From Calonectria ilicicola (Eukaryota > Ascomycota > Sordariomycetes > Hypocreales > Nectriaceae): a stretch of 64,000 nucleotides of DNA. Below, piece after piece: positions 31,701 to 45,264 of the stretch. The stretch spans positions 3,348,001-3,412,000 of the forward strand of contig CP085826.1 in the NCBI GenBank assembly GCA_020809705.1, read 5' to 3'. Both the position numbers and the translations under genes were made by a program. The notes beneath the pieces are model-generated. The model worked only from the letters and a program-made list of their open reading frames with translations. It had not been told where the DNA came from and made no database searches. Positions within the stretch are counted from its first letter, which is position 1, and every line of letters starts with the position of its first letter.

Positions 31701-34224
31701 CAACTAGCTGGTACCTGGTGGTGTCGATCCGATCAATCAATCTGTCTGGTGCATCCCAATGCGACGGGGGATATCCGGTAAAGCCGGGGAGTCATGGCCC
31801 GACTTGGGACGTTGCAAGATGTGTTTTGCTCGCAAACGACTGGCCGCTGACTGAAACGGCTTGGTCCTGGGAAATTTGGAATGCAGGCTTGGGTTTGTAG
31901 CCGACTCTTGGCCCGCCGTCTTGATTGCTTGATTTGCTTTTGAATTTCTGACCCTTGCCGGGATCATTTGTCTAGGGCGGCAATGTTAAACGCCAATAAA
32001 CGTTTTTTCACTCGAGCAGAGCGGCCGCACCTGGGAGCTGTGCCCTGATCTTCTACCCCCGTTCTAGTGGTTCCGTCGCTTCGATGGCGCTCTTAGTCCC
32101 AACGGCGGCACACCCCACTGGGTGCCATCTAGTCGGGGGTGGGTGGGTTGCAGAGAGGGGGAGTGTCAGGACTCACAAGTTCAAATGCTACCTATAGCGG
32201 TGGAAAAAGAAACCACACAGCTGGTACATACGCCAGCCCACCCTTTTCCTGCCGTTTATCTTCTCCCAAGGCGGGGGTCAGCCTCCCCCCCAGCGGGCGT
32301 CCCGTGGATGGGGGCTTACCGGAATTCCGTCACGGACAACTGTTTGATGTCCGTACTCCATTGCAACCGTGCAGGGACCAACATCGATCCAGCGACCACG
32401 GCTCCGAAGCCCTGGAGTTGGGCACACGTGCTGGCCTCAGCCATGTTACCTTGCTCTGGACCTGCTCGAGGAGCTTTGCTTCCCATTGGACAGAAGCCGA
32501 GGACGGAACATGGGTTGTGCGTTGATCAATGAGCTGAGCGGGTTTGGCGAATGAGAGTGCGAGCGAGCTGGGGAAGGGTCATGGATGGATAGGGACAGCC
32601 GAGAGTCATGACGGTAGAGAGCACCCACCTCGTGCCGTTCTTGCTGGCCCGCCCTCGTTGCGACTGTGCTCGCTTGACCGGCCACTCACGATGTCCTAGC
32701 ATGGTTGGGCTATAGCGGCTGGCAAAAAGGCCCATCCATAAGGCCTAGCATGTGTGAGCAGGGAATGTTGACTTGGGGGCCGTCAGGGTTGGCTGGACGG
32801 GACACCGTCTGCCAGCATCTGGCCACTGGGGCCAAATGGGTGACGGGTTGTTGAAGTAAAGTGACGTGCTGTGCTGCTGCGTGCGGCCGAAGCCATGTCT
32901 CGGCAGTTACCTAAACAAGAAGATATGCTAAATTGACATCTAGTGTTGCAGTGTAGGTCAATGTATGTAGGTGGACACATGTAGGTCGGTTGCTCTCGTG
33001 CATCCAACTACAGCAAGTATCAACTCTGTTGGTGACTTCAGTGTCCGTGCTATTTGCGGCGCGGCTGTGTGCTGCAAGTCCTTGAAAAAGAGGTGTGAGT
33101 GCCTGCGGTTCTGGTTTGTGGCTGTGTGAGGGTGTGTGAGAGCTGGTGTGTGGAGGGACAGGAAGAAAAGGCCAGGGTTCCTTGCTTTGCCGCGACGATC
33201 ATTTGCTTCTGCCCTGTGGCACTACCACTGATGGCCAATCCCCAGCACCCCTTCTAAGCCCCCAGTGTCTGGGGGATCCCGTCCAGTTCTTGTTTCAGAT
33301 ATTCTGCCGTCGTTCGATTCTTGCATCGTTTCTAGCCCCCAATCACGTTCTGGGAATGGTCGCATTGGTGAGTACCTATCACTGTGTCCAGACGCCGCCT
33401 TACAGCGCCTCCATACGCTGCAGGTGCGGCGACCGTCAGGACTTTGCGCGGCAGCTGGCCAAACCAAGCAATCCCGGGATAAATATGGACTTTGTTGGCC
33501 AGCTGCAGCACCCAAACGAAAATATCAACAAGACCCGCCGAGTAAACGCGCACAAATGGGCCCTGCAGTAAGATTGAATCTACGTAGACTCCAATCCATG
33601 TCACTCTAAATTGTCAGCGTACCTCGTGTCTTTTTCTTTTCCCCGGCCGTGGCTGCGCCTTGGCAGCATCTGCTCGCTGCTTGACAGCGGCTACCTGCAA
33701 TACCGTTGTCGCTGCTTGTGGGATCGTGTACACATCGAATGCATGGAACCAAGCTTCCAGAAATATATGATATTCCAACTAAGACAATGGGTATGTAGTA
33801 GAGAAAAAAAAAGAGAAGAAACCAAATACAAAGCCCAAAAATGCGATTTCCTCCACCATGTACAATGAGAAGACAGCGAATCTGCTTCTCTAAGGAGTAA
33901 AAGTCATCCCTTCATGCATATGCTCATCCTAAGCACCCATCTATTCCAATCCCCAAAAGTTCCTTGCAACACCGGCAAAGACCCTTTTGCATCCGAATAA
34001 CGCCTTCCCACCCATAGCAATAATAGCAATAGACGCCAAATCATATTGGGTACAGTTTAAAAAAGGGCAGCAAAAAGTCTCGATGAGGCTGCGCCTGAGG
34101 CTGAGCCCCTAAGGAAAAAAAAAAAAGTCCGATTTGCGGCGGTTGTGTTTAGCCCCGGTCGGAACCGAAATGGTCGGTCGCATGAACATCCCAACCCCCG
34201 GATCACCCAAGTGGAAACAACACC
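28723..34224. other. 5.5-kb gene-free stretch
   Basis: It lies between the APC2 start and the 3' end of the C2H2 gene. Frames over 60 codons are low complexity or lack any motif, and none carries a coherent set of splice sites. Poly-A tracts occur at 29090 and 30547 and a CT run near 31291-31309. I see no RNA gene in it. Confidence 0.5.
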
Positions 34225-35810
34225 CTAGGTGTTTCGCCGACCCTTGCACTTGTCGTGTAGGAGGTGTCCGTTTCGTGCAGTAGTCCTGGTGAATTCGGCT
34301 CCGCAGTTGGGGCATGTTGCTTTGGCTGCTTGTCCCGATTTCTCGCGTTGGTGTCGGAGGAGGTTGCTAAAAGTCGAAAATTGGCGCCCGTTACACCCGT
34401 GTTCCCAGCATCGTGGTTTAGGTCGGCTCTGCACCACTCTGACGTGTCCGCCCTCGTGTGAGCCTGCGCCTCCAGTGGTCATGACGGCTGGAACCTGATA
34501 CATGAGGCCAACATCCTGAGTGACAGGTACTGATGTTGGTCGAGTACTATTTTGAGGAGGATTAGCTAAGCCCCAATCACAATGTGATAGAGCCGGGACT
34601 TACCTGTAATGGCCATGCCCCGCATAAACGGTCGAATAATCAATCGCTAAACCATAGTTGGGTTGTCTGATGAAACGAAGGTTAGCATGGCTTGTGCAAT
34701 CCTCATATTGCCTAGAGTTTCTTACAATCCTTGCGGGTATGAGGTAGGGTAGACGGGAGCTGCCTGTGGCTGTTGATCGTCCACAGAAGGGCTGTAGGCG
34801 GCAAGGTAAGGAGAGGTGCTCATGGTGGTGACAGGTTCCGTCATGAGCGAGACAGGCGCAGCGGCCGTGGTGTAGGCAGGCATGCTCATCGCGCTCGAGG
34901 CATCGTGGATGGACATTGTTGGCGACGAAGCGGGCATGTAGGGAGGGCTGCTGGTTCGGCGCACGCGGGTCATGAGTCTCGAATCTCGGCGTGCCTTGTC
35001 TTGCTGTCGCTTCAATTCCCGTTGCTCTACCGTGAGGGAGAATCGTGGAGGGCTGGATGTCAAAGATCGGGTTGCAGGAGGGGTTAAGCTGGGCTCTGAT
35101 CCAGGGCCCATAGAAGAGAGACCACCGTTGAGAACAGCGTTTCCTGAGCCATGGGATTCGAGAGGACCTAGATTATTTGTCAGTGTCACCAATCTTTTAA
35201 AATCGGAGCGTCAAAGTAGTTCCTACCTGGCCAGGTAAATGCAGGCCTTGGGCCCATGGAAAAGGTAGGGTCAAACTGGAGAGCGACGGTACTTTTGACT
35301 TGCGTTAGCTTTTGAATGGACGCGCTACGGTGGTTTGGTATTGAGAATAGCATACCTCATGTCGGCTGGTCGCTCTGCTTGATTGGGACGAGTTGGTTGG
35401 TTTTGTTGTTGAGAGAAAGACGGAGTGGATGGTTCGGGTATTTGGTCGGGTTGGGACCAGGTCGAGTTTAAGACTGCGGGACTCAATCCTTGATATGGGG
35501 AGTAGGACTGGGTAACTAGGGCGGGGTGATAAGCGGGCTGCGCCGTTGATGTGCTCAAATACGCTGCAGATGAATACACGCTTGATGAAGAAGTTGGCGG
35601 TCGGGCGGTCTCGGTTGAGATGCTCTGAGGGGAAGCCGTTATATCTGAATGACTGGCAAGCTGTACTCCGTTGATCGAAGATTGGTTCCCAGTAAATGAT
35701 CTGGGCAGCGGTGAGCTCGGGTTGTCACAGCGCCCATCTTTGGGAGTCGACTCCATCGTAACGGAGGATGGGGGGGAGAGGGGGAGTTGAAGAAACTCGG
35801 GTTGAGACAT
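34225..35810 (-). CDS. C2H2-type zinc-finger protein, putative transcription factor
   Basis: Five exons, 35810-35356, 35291-35227, 35167-34726, 34666-34604 and 34546-34225, give 448 residues. The introns (64, 59, 59 and 57 nt) all start GTA and end AG, and the second and fourth exons are only 65 and 63 nt. The start [14 protein letters not shown] follows an in-frame upstream region unlike protein. The first 340 residues are Ser/Pro/Gln/Tyr-rich with a basic motif [14 protein letters not shown] (about residue 240), typical of a disordered regulatory region. The C-terminus (about 388-440) holds two Zn-binding segments: CWEHGC followed by a single clear His ([10 protein letters not shown]), and CPNCGAEF followed by HLLH and a nearby Cys. 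The first finger is atypical, with spacing one residue longer than usual and no second His in the normal place. Probably nuclear and DNA-binding; targets unknown. I do not recognise a named orthologue. Confidence 0.86.
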
Positions 35811-38150
35811 ACGGGAAGATGATGAAGAATAATACAGTCGATGATGGTAGAGGAGGGAGGTGTGTAGACTTTTGGTCGAGGCGAGGCACCGGTGCGACTT
35901 GATCAACAGCCGGGACAGAGACCGAGATTTATAACGTGTGGTTTTGAACTTGAGGATAGGCAAAGAAGCATTGGGTAGTAGTTGGTAGAAGTGATCTATC
36001 TATGGATCGTCTGAGCCTCTCCAAGTCTGTCAGGGCTAGGACGTCGAGGGCTTATATGAAATCGGGCAGTACACACAGAGGGTGGAGTTTTGTCACATCC
36101 AACGGGCAAACGTGGGTGATGCATGACGAAGGGGAGAGGCATCGACAGGGAATAAGCTACCATCCGGGAGAGATGAGCGACATGGGCCAGACAGACTCAG
36201 GCCGGCATGAGAACAGTACATTCACACATGACAGGGGAGGTATTGCAGTACTGCGTACTCCAACCAGCGGCCAACAAGACCAACTTGCCGGCAGCAGGGG
36301 TGTTGGATCATGGCGGGAGTGGCACCATGAAGACGATGAGTGGAGGCCATGGACAAGAGCGAGGACGAGGGGAAGGGGCACAAGTCGGGGAGGGGGGGTG
36401 TGGAAGCCAGATCCAACACCCAGGCAAGGCAGCGTCCAGGAGCCCGCGGGTCATGGTGCAAGAATGTGGCGTAGAATGAAGAAGCGCCTTCGATTGGCCC
36501 AAGACCAGCAGTGTAATGGTCAACCCGTGTTAAGTGGCCCTGCTAGGGCCATTAAGGTCGGGTACATGGGAGGAGAGCTAGGGGAGGTGATGTAGGTAGG
36601 TAGGGTATGGTATGGGAGTGTGAGTGAGAGGAGTGGACAGGCCAGTCATGGGTGACAGCCCGCTCGCACTCGCCCCAGCGAGTTTTCGACGACATGGGGA
36701 TGAGCGGGTCGTTTACAAGGCCCAACGGTCCCTGCTCAAGATGGAAGCCAGGGTGGTGAGACGAGAGCCGACACTGGGGTTGGGGCTGAAGCGGGAGCCG
36801 CAGCTGGCGGGGGGCCTTTGGGCTTGCAGTTGGCAAGTCAAGGCTTGATCAGGTCCCACGATGGGGTCCGCAAGGCCATCGGTACGTCAGCGACTTGGTT
36901 CGACTCAAGTGGAGATTCGAAGACCGTCATGTCTGTCATCTGGCCAGTGCTTGTCAGTCCGTTTGTCCCACGGTAAGAGGTTCGGGAACTAGATTCGGTC
37001 TAGAGGATGCCACTTGTAAATTCATGAAGAGATGGGGCGGGCATCTTACTCTGCCCTGCTCTGCTCTGGCCACAGCAATACTCCAATCTTGTGCGAGGAG
37101 AGAAGGGCTGGTGGTGCATGGCCCTCGCCATTAGGATGGAGCCTTGCGGCCGCTTCAATGTGTCATGGGTGTGGGCAGCAGCCTGATACATGGGAAGCAT
37201 CTCTGCCTCTGCACGCACATTGTTGGCAGGCAGTTAACTCGACAGTCGCCAACAATAGCAGTCATGGACGGCTGGGAGGCGGGAACTCTAAGCAGCAGCC
37301 GTAGGAGCCAGATCCCTGTCGCCTTGTGGCTCTCTCCTTGCTGCGGGCTTGGCGCAGGCTGGGTGGCCAAGATAGAACAAGCAAGACAAAAAGGCAGCCC
37401 GGGCAGACTCATCCGCCGGCCGAGTGAACTACTTGGAGGGGGCGGGGCTGCATTCGGGGACTATTTGCAGGATGTAGATGCTGAACATTAGGTAGGCGAG
37501 GGAGATGCACATGTGAAGCTTCAGACTTTCAGAGACGGGCCGTTCAGGGACTGTCATGACCAGCTGCAGCGGTGTCATGGGAGCTGCCGTCCCAGTGGGA
37601 CAGGGGCCATGAGCCGGGGGCCATCGCCCGCCTGACGTGCTGTGGAATTCGAGTGCCGTGGAGTGCTGGTGAGCTGCCGTTACCTATGGGGGTTTGGTGT
37701 CGAGTTGTCAACCGCCGAAATGCGAACAGCGAATGCACGTCGCAATCTTGAGGGAAGCGGTGCGTGCGGGTTTCGCCCCCAAGACATTTCCGTTTCTGGC
37801 GCGCGGGCGCTGCGCTGTGCCACCTGCGTCGCTCAAGGTCACAACGGGAGCTTGAGCTGAGCCAACCCAGACAAGGTACCTGGCCACAGAGTCCGCCTCC
37901 TGCCAGTTTAAGGCGTGAGGGTACGAGGATTCGGGGTATCACTGCTCGCTTGCCACGAGGAATGACAGCCTTCCCCGCGAGCTAGCAAGCTGCCCCAGGC
38001 TACCAAAGGGCCCTTGAGCGCAGTGTGACGGAATAGAGTTTGAATTCGTAACTCGAGGATAGTACGAGCAGCCAGAATGAGACAAGATTTAAACTTGGCT
38101 TCAGACATTCCGATCTGCCGCGAACCGTTGTACCGAGCATGGGCTTGCAG

Positions 38151-38202
38151 TTGGTGTTGGTGTTGGTGTTGGTGTTGTTGTTGTTGTTGTTGTTGGTGGT
38201 GG
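38151..38202. repeat. (GTT)n / TTGGTG microsatellite
   Basis: Alternating TTGGTG units pass into about seven perfect GTT units in intergenic DNA. Confidence 0.92.
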
Positions 38203-41030
38203 CCAAGAAAAAAATCCTCCTGAGGCGCTCGAGACTGCGCTAGACGCTTCTTGCTCCCGACTGTCAGGAGTTGCCGCAATCCCGTGTGTTCCTTGTTGTT
38301 CCTTCCAGTCTCCAAATACGCACGCCTGTCATGATCGCTGGGCTGCTTGATGCCACTTTTTCTGCCAATGTCAGATACCAGCCTTCCTACCTACCTTACT
38401 TGCCCTAGCTCAACTGTGCCGTGTACGTACCTCCGTGCCTGCCCTAAGTGCTGGAGGTAGGTACCCCAGCGGTGTCTCTACCCACTGCCCACGAGAGACA
38501 CCGACTCAGGAAGGAGCCATAGCCATCGTGCTGTGTACCTTACCTGCCCGTTATCCACTTGGGCCACCCAGGTGCCAGATTCCACCCCTTCCCCTTCGCG
38601 TCTCGTCGGATTAGCCCCAAGATTTCCTCAACGGGCTAAAATGGACACCATCGACATGGTTACTGCCTTACTTCGCGCACGCGTGCCCCCGATTTAAGCC
38701 CCTCCCTCATCTCTCAGTTCGTTCTTGGGGAGCCCCATCGCATGTTTTCATCTTGGTTCCCAGACAACCCATGCTCTGGCTGTGCACCCTGTCATCCATC
38801 CCGCCTCCATCCCGCCGAATCTACGTCTCGGCACCGAAATGTTCCTCGACAAAGTCAGGAATGGGTTGTTGGTCCAAAAATATTCGCCGCCTTGCGGGTC
38901 AACACCAAGGGTGCCATGCGGAAGGATTACTTCGGCAAATTACCATCGAGGGCTTACAGACGCTTCCTGTACGGTGCTTCTACATGGTGGTCCTGGCCTC
39001 CCGCGACCATGCGCGCCAGTGAATTGATGGCTCACTACACATGCCTACACATGCCTACACACACTCAGACCAACACCCTTGAGCCTAGCCACACGCAGGG
39101 CGAATCAGACCAAGCGCTCAGCAAGGTCTTGAGCACCTCCCCCGTTGGTCGCATCAAAAATACTAACCTCATCAGCCGCGCTTTGCCTCCCATCCCCCTA
39201 CCTCATCTTCCCTCTATTCTCCTTCACGATTCGACTCAGCAGTATCTGTCAGCCAAGATAGACACGATGCGCTGTCCCACTCCCGCGTCCTATTCCATCT
39301 AGTTAGCCGAAAATGTAACACAGATGGAGTCGACAACTCAGTCGTCACCGCTCGAATGGTATTCCCGAGAGGGGGCCGACCTTCATCAGCGGCGTCTATT
39401 CAACCCAATCGAGCTAATAGCCCCTCTTTTGGCGTAAACGCGCAGCCAAAGACGGGCGTGCACGGTGCTTCGGCCAACACGGAGAGCTGGTCTACCCGGC
39501 CTCTCTGGCCTGGATCATCAACCCTAACCTAAGCATGGCCCCAATCGGAAGAATTGACTCGCCCACAGTCTGGGATGGAGATTGTTTCTCAACAACCCCG
39601 GTCCCTCCCACTTCAAGGTCTATACTGGTATACATCATCGTGCGTTGCACTCCTTGCAGACCGTGAGCTACTCCCCTCTGTTTGGGGCTTGGCAGCTTAC
39701 CTTGCCCAAACCGAATAAAAAAAAAAAAGAGGAAAACCCCTGCTTTGTGGTAAAGGTCAACTTCACCCCCTTCACCCAAACCCAGGCTCAAACAGCCGCA
39801 TTGATTCATTCATTGTGCCAGTAGCCCGAGAATGCGTAAATAATCGTTTTCGGAGTTCCTTGCGACACTAAAGCGCAGAAAACATTTTAGTAACCACGCC
39901 AGCCTTCGGGGACAAGCGAGAGAAGAAGGCTGAGAAAGATCGGCTGCAGGGTTCGACTGGGGTCGCGGGGGCTCCAGAAGAACGACTCAGGTCGTTTCTG
40001 AGAACAGACGACTGTCGCACTTGACGGGAACTACGGAGTGGCTCTGCAGCCAGCCTGTGCTGCAACACGGTCTTTGAAATTGGCATAGGCTAAGAAAAAG
40101 GCCAGACGACCAGGGTGAGACGGGCCACTCGGTGGACAAGCATGTTCTGGCTTGGAGAACCCCTCAACTCGAAACAACACTGTAATTTGCAACGAGATTT
40201 GACAGCCTTTCTGACAACCGTCGCCCACTTACTACCCGTCCCTGTCCGCGATCTCCCGGAAACACGAATCGCCGGAACCAGACATGACCGCGTACCACCA
40301 TGATCCTAGTTACATTCTCACGAAACTTGTCTATCAGAGGCCGGCCCGTCTCCAAAGAAATGATTACTAGAGGGCAAATAAATCCACATTCCGTTTGATT
40401 TCATCACTCGGATGACACCGTACTGGAAACGGACAGGGCTATTCGACAAGCCCACCAGCATCCTCAAAAAAAAAAAAAAAGTCCGTGAGCAGCGCTCTGG
40501 CCAAGTGATGGTTAGCCATCCAACTGCATGATCCTTGGGTTCGATGAAGTCTATCGGTTGTTCCGAAGGGATGGTTGACAGCAAAAGAACCTCCCAAGAC
40601 ATTGGCATGTACTATCATCTCGCAAAGGGATGGCGCCGACTAATCTCTGTTGGGCAGGTCCCAGTCTCCTGCGTCTTTAGAAATACTGTTGCCTAGGACC
40701 TAGTCGAGACCACGCGGAGCTAGCTTAATGGCGAGCATTGGCGAGCGTTGTGGACCAAACGACTAGCCTAGCCTTACGAGAAAAGAAAAGTGCAAAAAAC
40801 TACACATCAGTTGCCCCTTTCGCCTTTGAACTCTGAACTGCAGTGCTGGATCTTGCACAGCGCGCGCGCCAGGTCCACTTTTATGAGCGGCGTTCGTTCC
40901 TGGCAAGGGTTAGGTTTAGTACTGTGGCTAGGGCTAGCCGTACTAAAAACCAATAGGAGGGCTTCAATTCAAGCCGCCTCAACTCCACAAGGTTGAGTTA
41001 GGGCCGCCTTATGAGCGTCTGTCCTGAAAC

Positions 41031-41095
41031 ATATCGTAAACCATCTGTTATCGATCGTAAAACCTTCCGCCATCGATCGCGAACCATCCGGAGAT
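41031..41095. repeat. Three imperfect about 22-bp direct repeats
   Basis: Three adjacent segments share the pattern ATCG(ATCG)yraAaCCwTCyg. They lie in the gene-free stretch and have no recognised function. Confidence 0.55.
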
Positions 41096-42447
41096 CAACG
41101 CTCCCGACCGGCTTCGAATCGAAACCAACGCCGCGTAACTATAGCAGTTCATCCGGGACTAAGAGGCGCTTTCCGTCGCTTGAGCACTGATCGTCCATGG
41201 TCCGACTGGCTCTCCAATGCGCTACAGAGACGATCATCCAACTGCGAAAACAATATACTTGTTGCTCCCGCGTCGACGCCATCCAACCCAGATAGTTGGT
41301 CGAGGATCGGCAGGTTTTCAGCGTGGCGCAGCCGCATTCCTCCATTCCTCCATTCCACTAGATATATCCCCCCTCTTGGAATATTCCAAATATAATTCAG
41401 CTAGTGGCGGAAGCAGGGTATCAAAACTTGAACACATGTTCGGTATATGCAAGGAGACGTCCAACACACTGCGGGGCCTATAGTATGAATTTTACATGTT
41501 ATTGAGGTGGTTTGTTTGGTCACAGCGCCCTGGCCCTAGGCGATTCAACCATGTCACGCAGGGGAACGCGCTAGTCTCATCCTTCAGAGAGAGGGGCAAT
41601 GGGCGATGAAACACGCATCGCCATCTCTAATCTCTTTTCCTCACACCTTCAGCGGCAGCGCCAAATAATCCTTCGAGTGTGGCTGTTCGGTTTCAACAAG
41701 CACAAGCGTGCCGGCTAAGTATTATGAAGCGGGAGAAAGAGGCTGTGCTCGCACAACAGCACCGCCACGACGGAACCGGGTCTTGTTTCATCGCCATCTA
41801 CCTTACAAATGTATGGCTAATGCACTTGAGTATACCACGCCATTCCAGTGCAACATTCTTTTCCTTCTAGAAGGTTAGCATCCGCGGATCACCCCCCTCC
41901 AGGTTTCTCTCCAGCGGCCGACCCTCGTGGATGCTGCTGCAAGACACCCTCATTGTTACTCCCACTCCCACGCCCCAGCCCCGGAAATACTATACACCGC
42001 CAGGTTCACGATCCTTCTGTCCTGTCAACCATACCCTGCCCTATCCGAGGATCAGTTGCCCTACTAGATTTCCAGGGACGATGTATCGACTCCGAAAAGA
42101 AACGGTGGAATGATACCACCCCACCGTCTGCAGAGGGTATCCCCAGCATCACACGGTTGTGAACCAGAGCTCCTGCGCTTGTCGCTAAACGCGATTCCCA
42201 AAAGGTAGGATCGAGCATTGGGGGCGATAATAATGTGGTCCGTAGTGGGGAGCCTAAGATGAGGCCATTCCCATGCGTTCAGGTTACATTGTGTCTTCAC
42301 CGGCTCCGTGTCTTCGCAGTCTTAGTTTTACGGAGATAGCGGCATCGGGGTACCCGTTGCCGTTGAATTCGTCACACCCTCTTAGAAAGGATTCTACTCC
42401 TCGGTATTAAGAGGACTTTATGAAATTACCGTGGGCCGTTACTATTT

Positions 42448-45264
42448 TCATAGCACTCCATGTCTAGCCTTGAAGATTGCCACCTCCTCTTCGTAGAAGA
42501 AAATCTTTCTTAGTCGATAAGTCTTGTTTGATCCTGAGAACCCAGACCCTAAGGGGAAGGCATCGTCAGGGACGAGCCTTCTGGAGAGTTGTGATTCATC
42601 ATCGGAGTCTTCGGCCGGGACCGAATCCTCGGTGCTAAACGTGCCCACAGACGGAGGAGGCATGTCTGATGCCACACTTGGGCTTGAAACTTCATCGCTG
42701 CTCCAGATGCCACCATCCGAGTCAGGCTTCCCATGCTTAGACTCGACAACTTGGTAACAAAAGTTCTTGATGGCGAGAAAACATAGCCTTATTTCCGGGC
42801 GAAGAGCTATCACGTCTACGATCTGCTGGGCGAGGTGTGTAATTACCGAGGTCGGAGTATCTCTGCCCAGGCTTGGCATGTGCAAGGCTATGAGGTTAGG
42901 CATGTTTGGTAATCTCTGAAGAAGCGTGTGCTAAATAAAGAGTTAGCAAGAGTGGAAGCTGAGAATGAAGTGGCAAACAAGGGGGGGTAGGTTAAAGCAT
43001 ACCCAATCCTTGGGTTGTAAGCAGACCGAAAGTTCTCGCAGGTTTTTCATTCGACCGCTCGTTACGTCCAGGATCAGCTCGGTCGGTAATGCCCATGCCA
43101 AGCGCCTGTAGTCGCTGTACTGACCGAGCCTATTCGGGTGAGAACTGTCCAAAAGGAGTTTCTTGAGACTAGTGTAATGTCTTTTGACTGTGCATGCAAA
43201 GAGGGTGGCGATGGGCACAGTAGGGTGGATAGTGGTCCTCCGGTCATGGAGAAACAAGGTCTCCAGGGTATGAGGAGCCAGTGTCTCCTTGATGAAGTAA
43301 ATCAAGGCGAAAGTGGTAATGTCCACGTGAATATTTTTCAACTTGAGATGATATGTTGTGCCTTCCTTTGATAAACGGCCTTTGGAGTCTCGGCGAGGAG
43401 GTCTACTGGGCGGTGTTGGACGGAACTGCTCTCTGAGAACCCTCCACAACCTGTCCTGGCGATCGCAATTTAGAATGGTGAGAGTGGTCAAGACGGTCCA
43501 GTCGATGGCGTGGGCACAGAGCGTGGTATGGAGTGGAACTCTAGCCAGTTCAAGACATTCGAGTGCAAGCTTACGGCCTTCCCCGTTCATCGTCTTCGAC
43601 ACAGGGACTTCTGTCACGGGGTCTGTTGAAGTGTCTGCAGCTGCACCGTCATCCAACGTTGGCGGCGATGGGGCTGCGGCAGTCTCACGTCCAGGTTCTA
43701 TGGCCTCGGCATCGTGAGATGCAGGTTCCGCCTGAACTTCTGCACCAGCGGATATATCCGATGTACCTGCTTCAGCTGACGCTGGCCCTGTCAGCCCGGC
43801 ACCGTTAGAATCTGACGCCCCCCTGATCTGACGAGGATGATTCCTTCGGAGATCGTAGACGCGAGCTAAGGCGACGCCCAAAACTCCACCGAGCCTACGC
43901 CCGTTGATTCTGCTCTCCCCTGGCCAGCGGGCTTCAGGATCATACTGACGCAAGTCATGCTGGTCGCCCTTGATCTGAGTGAAGTCGTCCCCTGCAGATT
44001 TGACAGCGACGCTAATTCGGAGTTCCCGCAGGATCGACTTGGATCTCTCAATAAGGATGGCGAGTTCGTCGAGGTACGATACCTGGTCGACATCGAGGGC
44101 AGCAATGCTCCGGAGGGCAGGGAGAACGCTGTAAGTGGGATACTCGACGCTCGAGTCCTTGTATGGAACTCTTTGATAGGGGGAGAACTGGTGAAAGGGG
44201 GGCAGGCTTCCGAGCGACTCTGGGTTACTGCTTGGGGGAGAAGGAGGATTTGCCGGTGGTACCATGGGGGGAGGTGGTGGAGGAGCAGGAATGTTGCCGT
44301 TGTGGAAGATTGGCGAGCTAGAGGAGGACGATGTCGATGGGGGATCTTCATGCCATCGGATCCAAACTTCATTAAGGCAAGACATGCTGGCATCGTCAAG
44401 CGAGGCCAGGGCCATGAAGACATTGGAGGATAGTCCTGTAGGCATATCCCATTTGAAGGATTCAAGGTTCTTCATTTTAGGGAGAGCCAGGGCGACGAGA
44501 GTGTTAAGCATCATGCCAGCCTCGTTGGCCATGGAGTAGTAGGTTACCCACTTGGTCTCACCGTTACTGATGCTAAATGACTTGATATAGCGAGCGTTGC
44601 TCTCCTGTCTCCTTGGCGGTGGCAAGCCGTGGAGCCTATGCATGACTTTGGCAAAGTTGTTGTCGAGGGCGAGGCTGGAGAGGCCATGAGTAAGAGCATC
44701 GACGAGGTCATCGCGAGAGGGACGGAAATAGCTGGCGCCCTCATCGGGCCAGACAATGCTAAAGGACGAGTAGATGTACGGCACTGCAAGGTCATGAAGC
44801 GTCGAGTTGACGAGGATCAAGGACAGGAGATCGGCCTTGTTGGGCTGGGCTACCTAGATGACATGGTGAGACTTGTAAGCCGGATGATGCGGTACAGGGC
44901 AGGTGGAGGGTGAGTTGTCGCATCGCACCTCTTGGAGGATCAAACGGAGAATGTCGACGGGTAGTTTGAGGAGGCTGAGGGGCGCGCGCTCGTCGGTGGA
45001 CAGTAGCGGCTGCGGTACCGAGTCTTGCGGCTCTGTAGCCGTGGCCTTGCCCTCTAAGCAACTCCGGAGGTCGTCCACCGGAGGCGCGACGGCATCGGCA
45101 ACGGCGACATCGACGTCATCGCTTTCGGCGCCGTTATGGGTTTCGGGTTCGCCGTCGGCCTCTTCATTACCGCCGCGACTGTCGAGGCCGGGCGCATCAG
45201 ACGGCGACCGAGGCGGCAGTGGCAGCGTCGGCGTCGGCGGCCGGGGCGATGGGGGTGAGTCCAT
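42448..45264 (-). CDS. F-box protein with leucine-rich C-terminal region
   Basis: Three exons, 45264-44929, 44853-43003 and 42930-42448, give 889 residues. The introns (75 and 72 nt) have donors GTGCGA and GTATGC and acceptors CTAG and TTAG, all phase 0. The N-terminal 95 residues are Pro/Ser/Asp-rich. An F-box begins LLKLPVDILRLILQE (98-112) and continues across the first intron as VAQPNKADLLSLILVNSTLHDLAVPYIY, the usual fungal F-box layout. The rest has scattered leucine-rich segments (for example LRSIAALDVDQVSYLDELAI, LKNIHVDITTFAL, HYTSLKKLLLDSSH) consistent with a degenerate LRR-like solenoid, broken by Pro/Ala/Ser-rich low-complexity inserts. It probably links substrates to Skp1 in an SCF ubiquitin ligase. 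The target is unknown. Divergent from pkr1. Confidence 0.87.

Larger units (their letters stand above)
35811..42447. other. 6.6-kb gene-free stretch upstream of the C2H2 gene
   Basis: The longest gap in the window. Candidate frames (36002-36595, 38742-39302 plus; 37544-37942, 39868-40086 minus) show no domain, no splice structure and biased composition. It contains a GTT microsatellite (38151-38202), short direct repeats near 41031-41095, and poly-A tracts at 39717 and 40467. A long promoter or non-coding transcript for the C2H2 regulator is possible but not shown. Confidence 0.5.

Noticed and set aside
38742..39302. 186-codon plus-strand frame
   Set aside because: No domain, biased composition, no splice structure or neighbouring exons; cannot be supported.
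39868..40086. 72-codon minus-strand frame with an Arg/Ser-rich, mitochondrial-presequence-like N-terminus
   Set aside because: Suggestive composition only; too short and no homologous family recognised.
40905..40935. GGGTTAGG near 40910, possible telomeric repeat
   Set aside because: Single occurrence, no tandem TTAGGG array.
41139..41395. Possible decayed ankyrin-like or other gene remnant
   Set aside because: Weak resemblance in several frames at once with stops; not enough to call a pseudogene.
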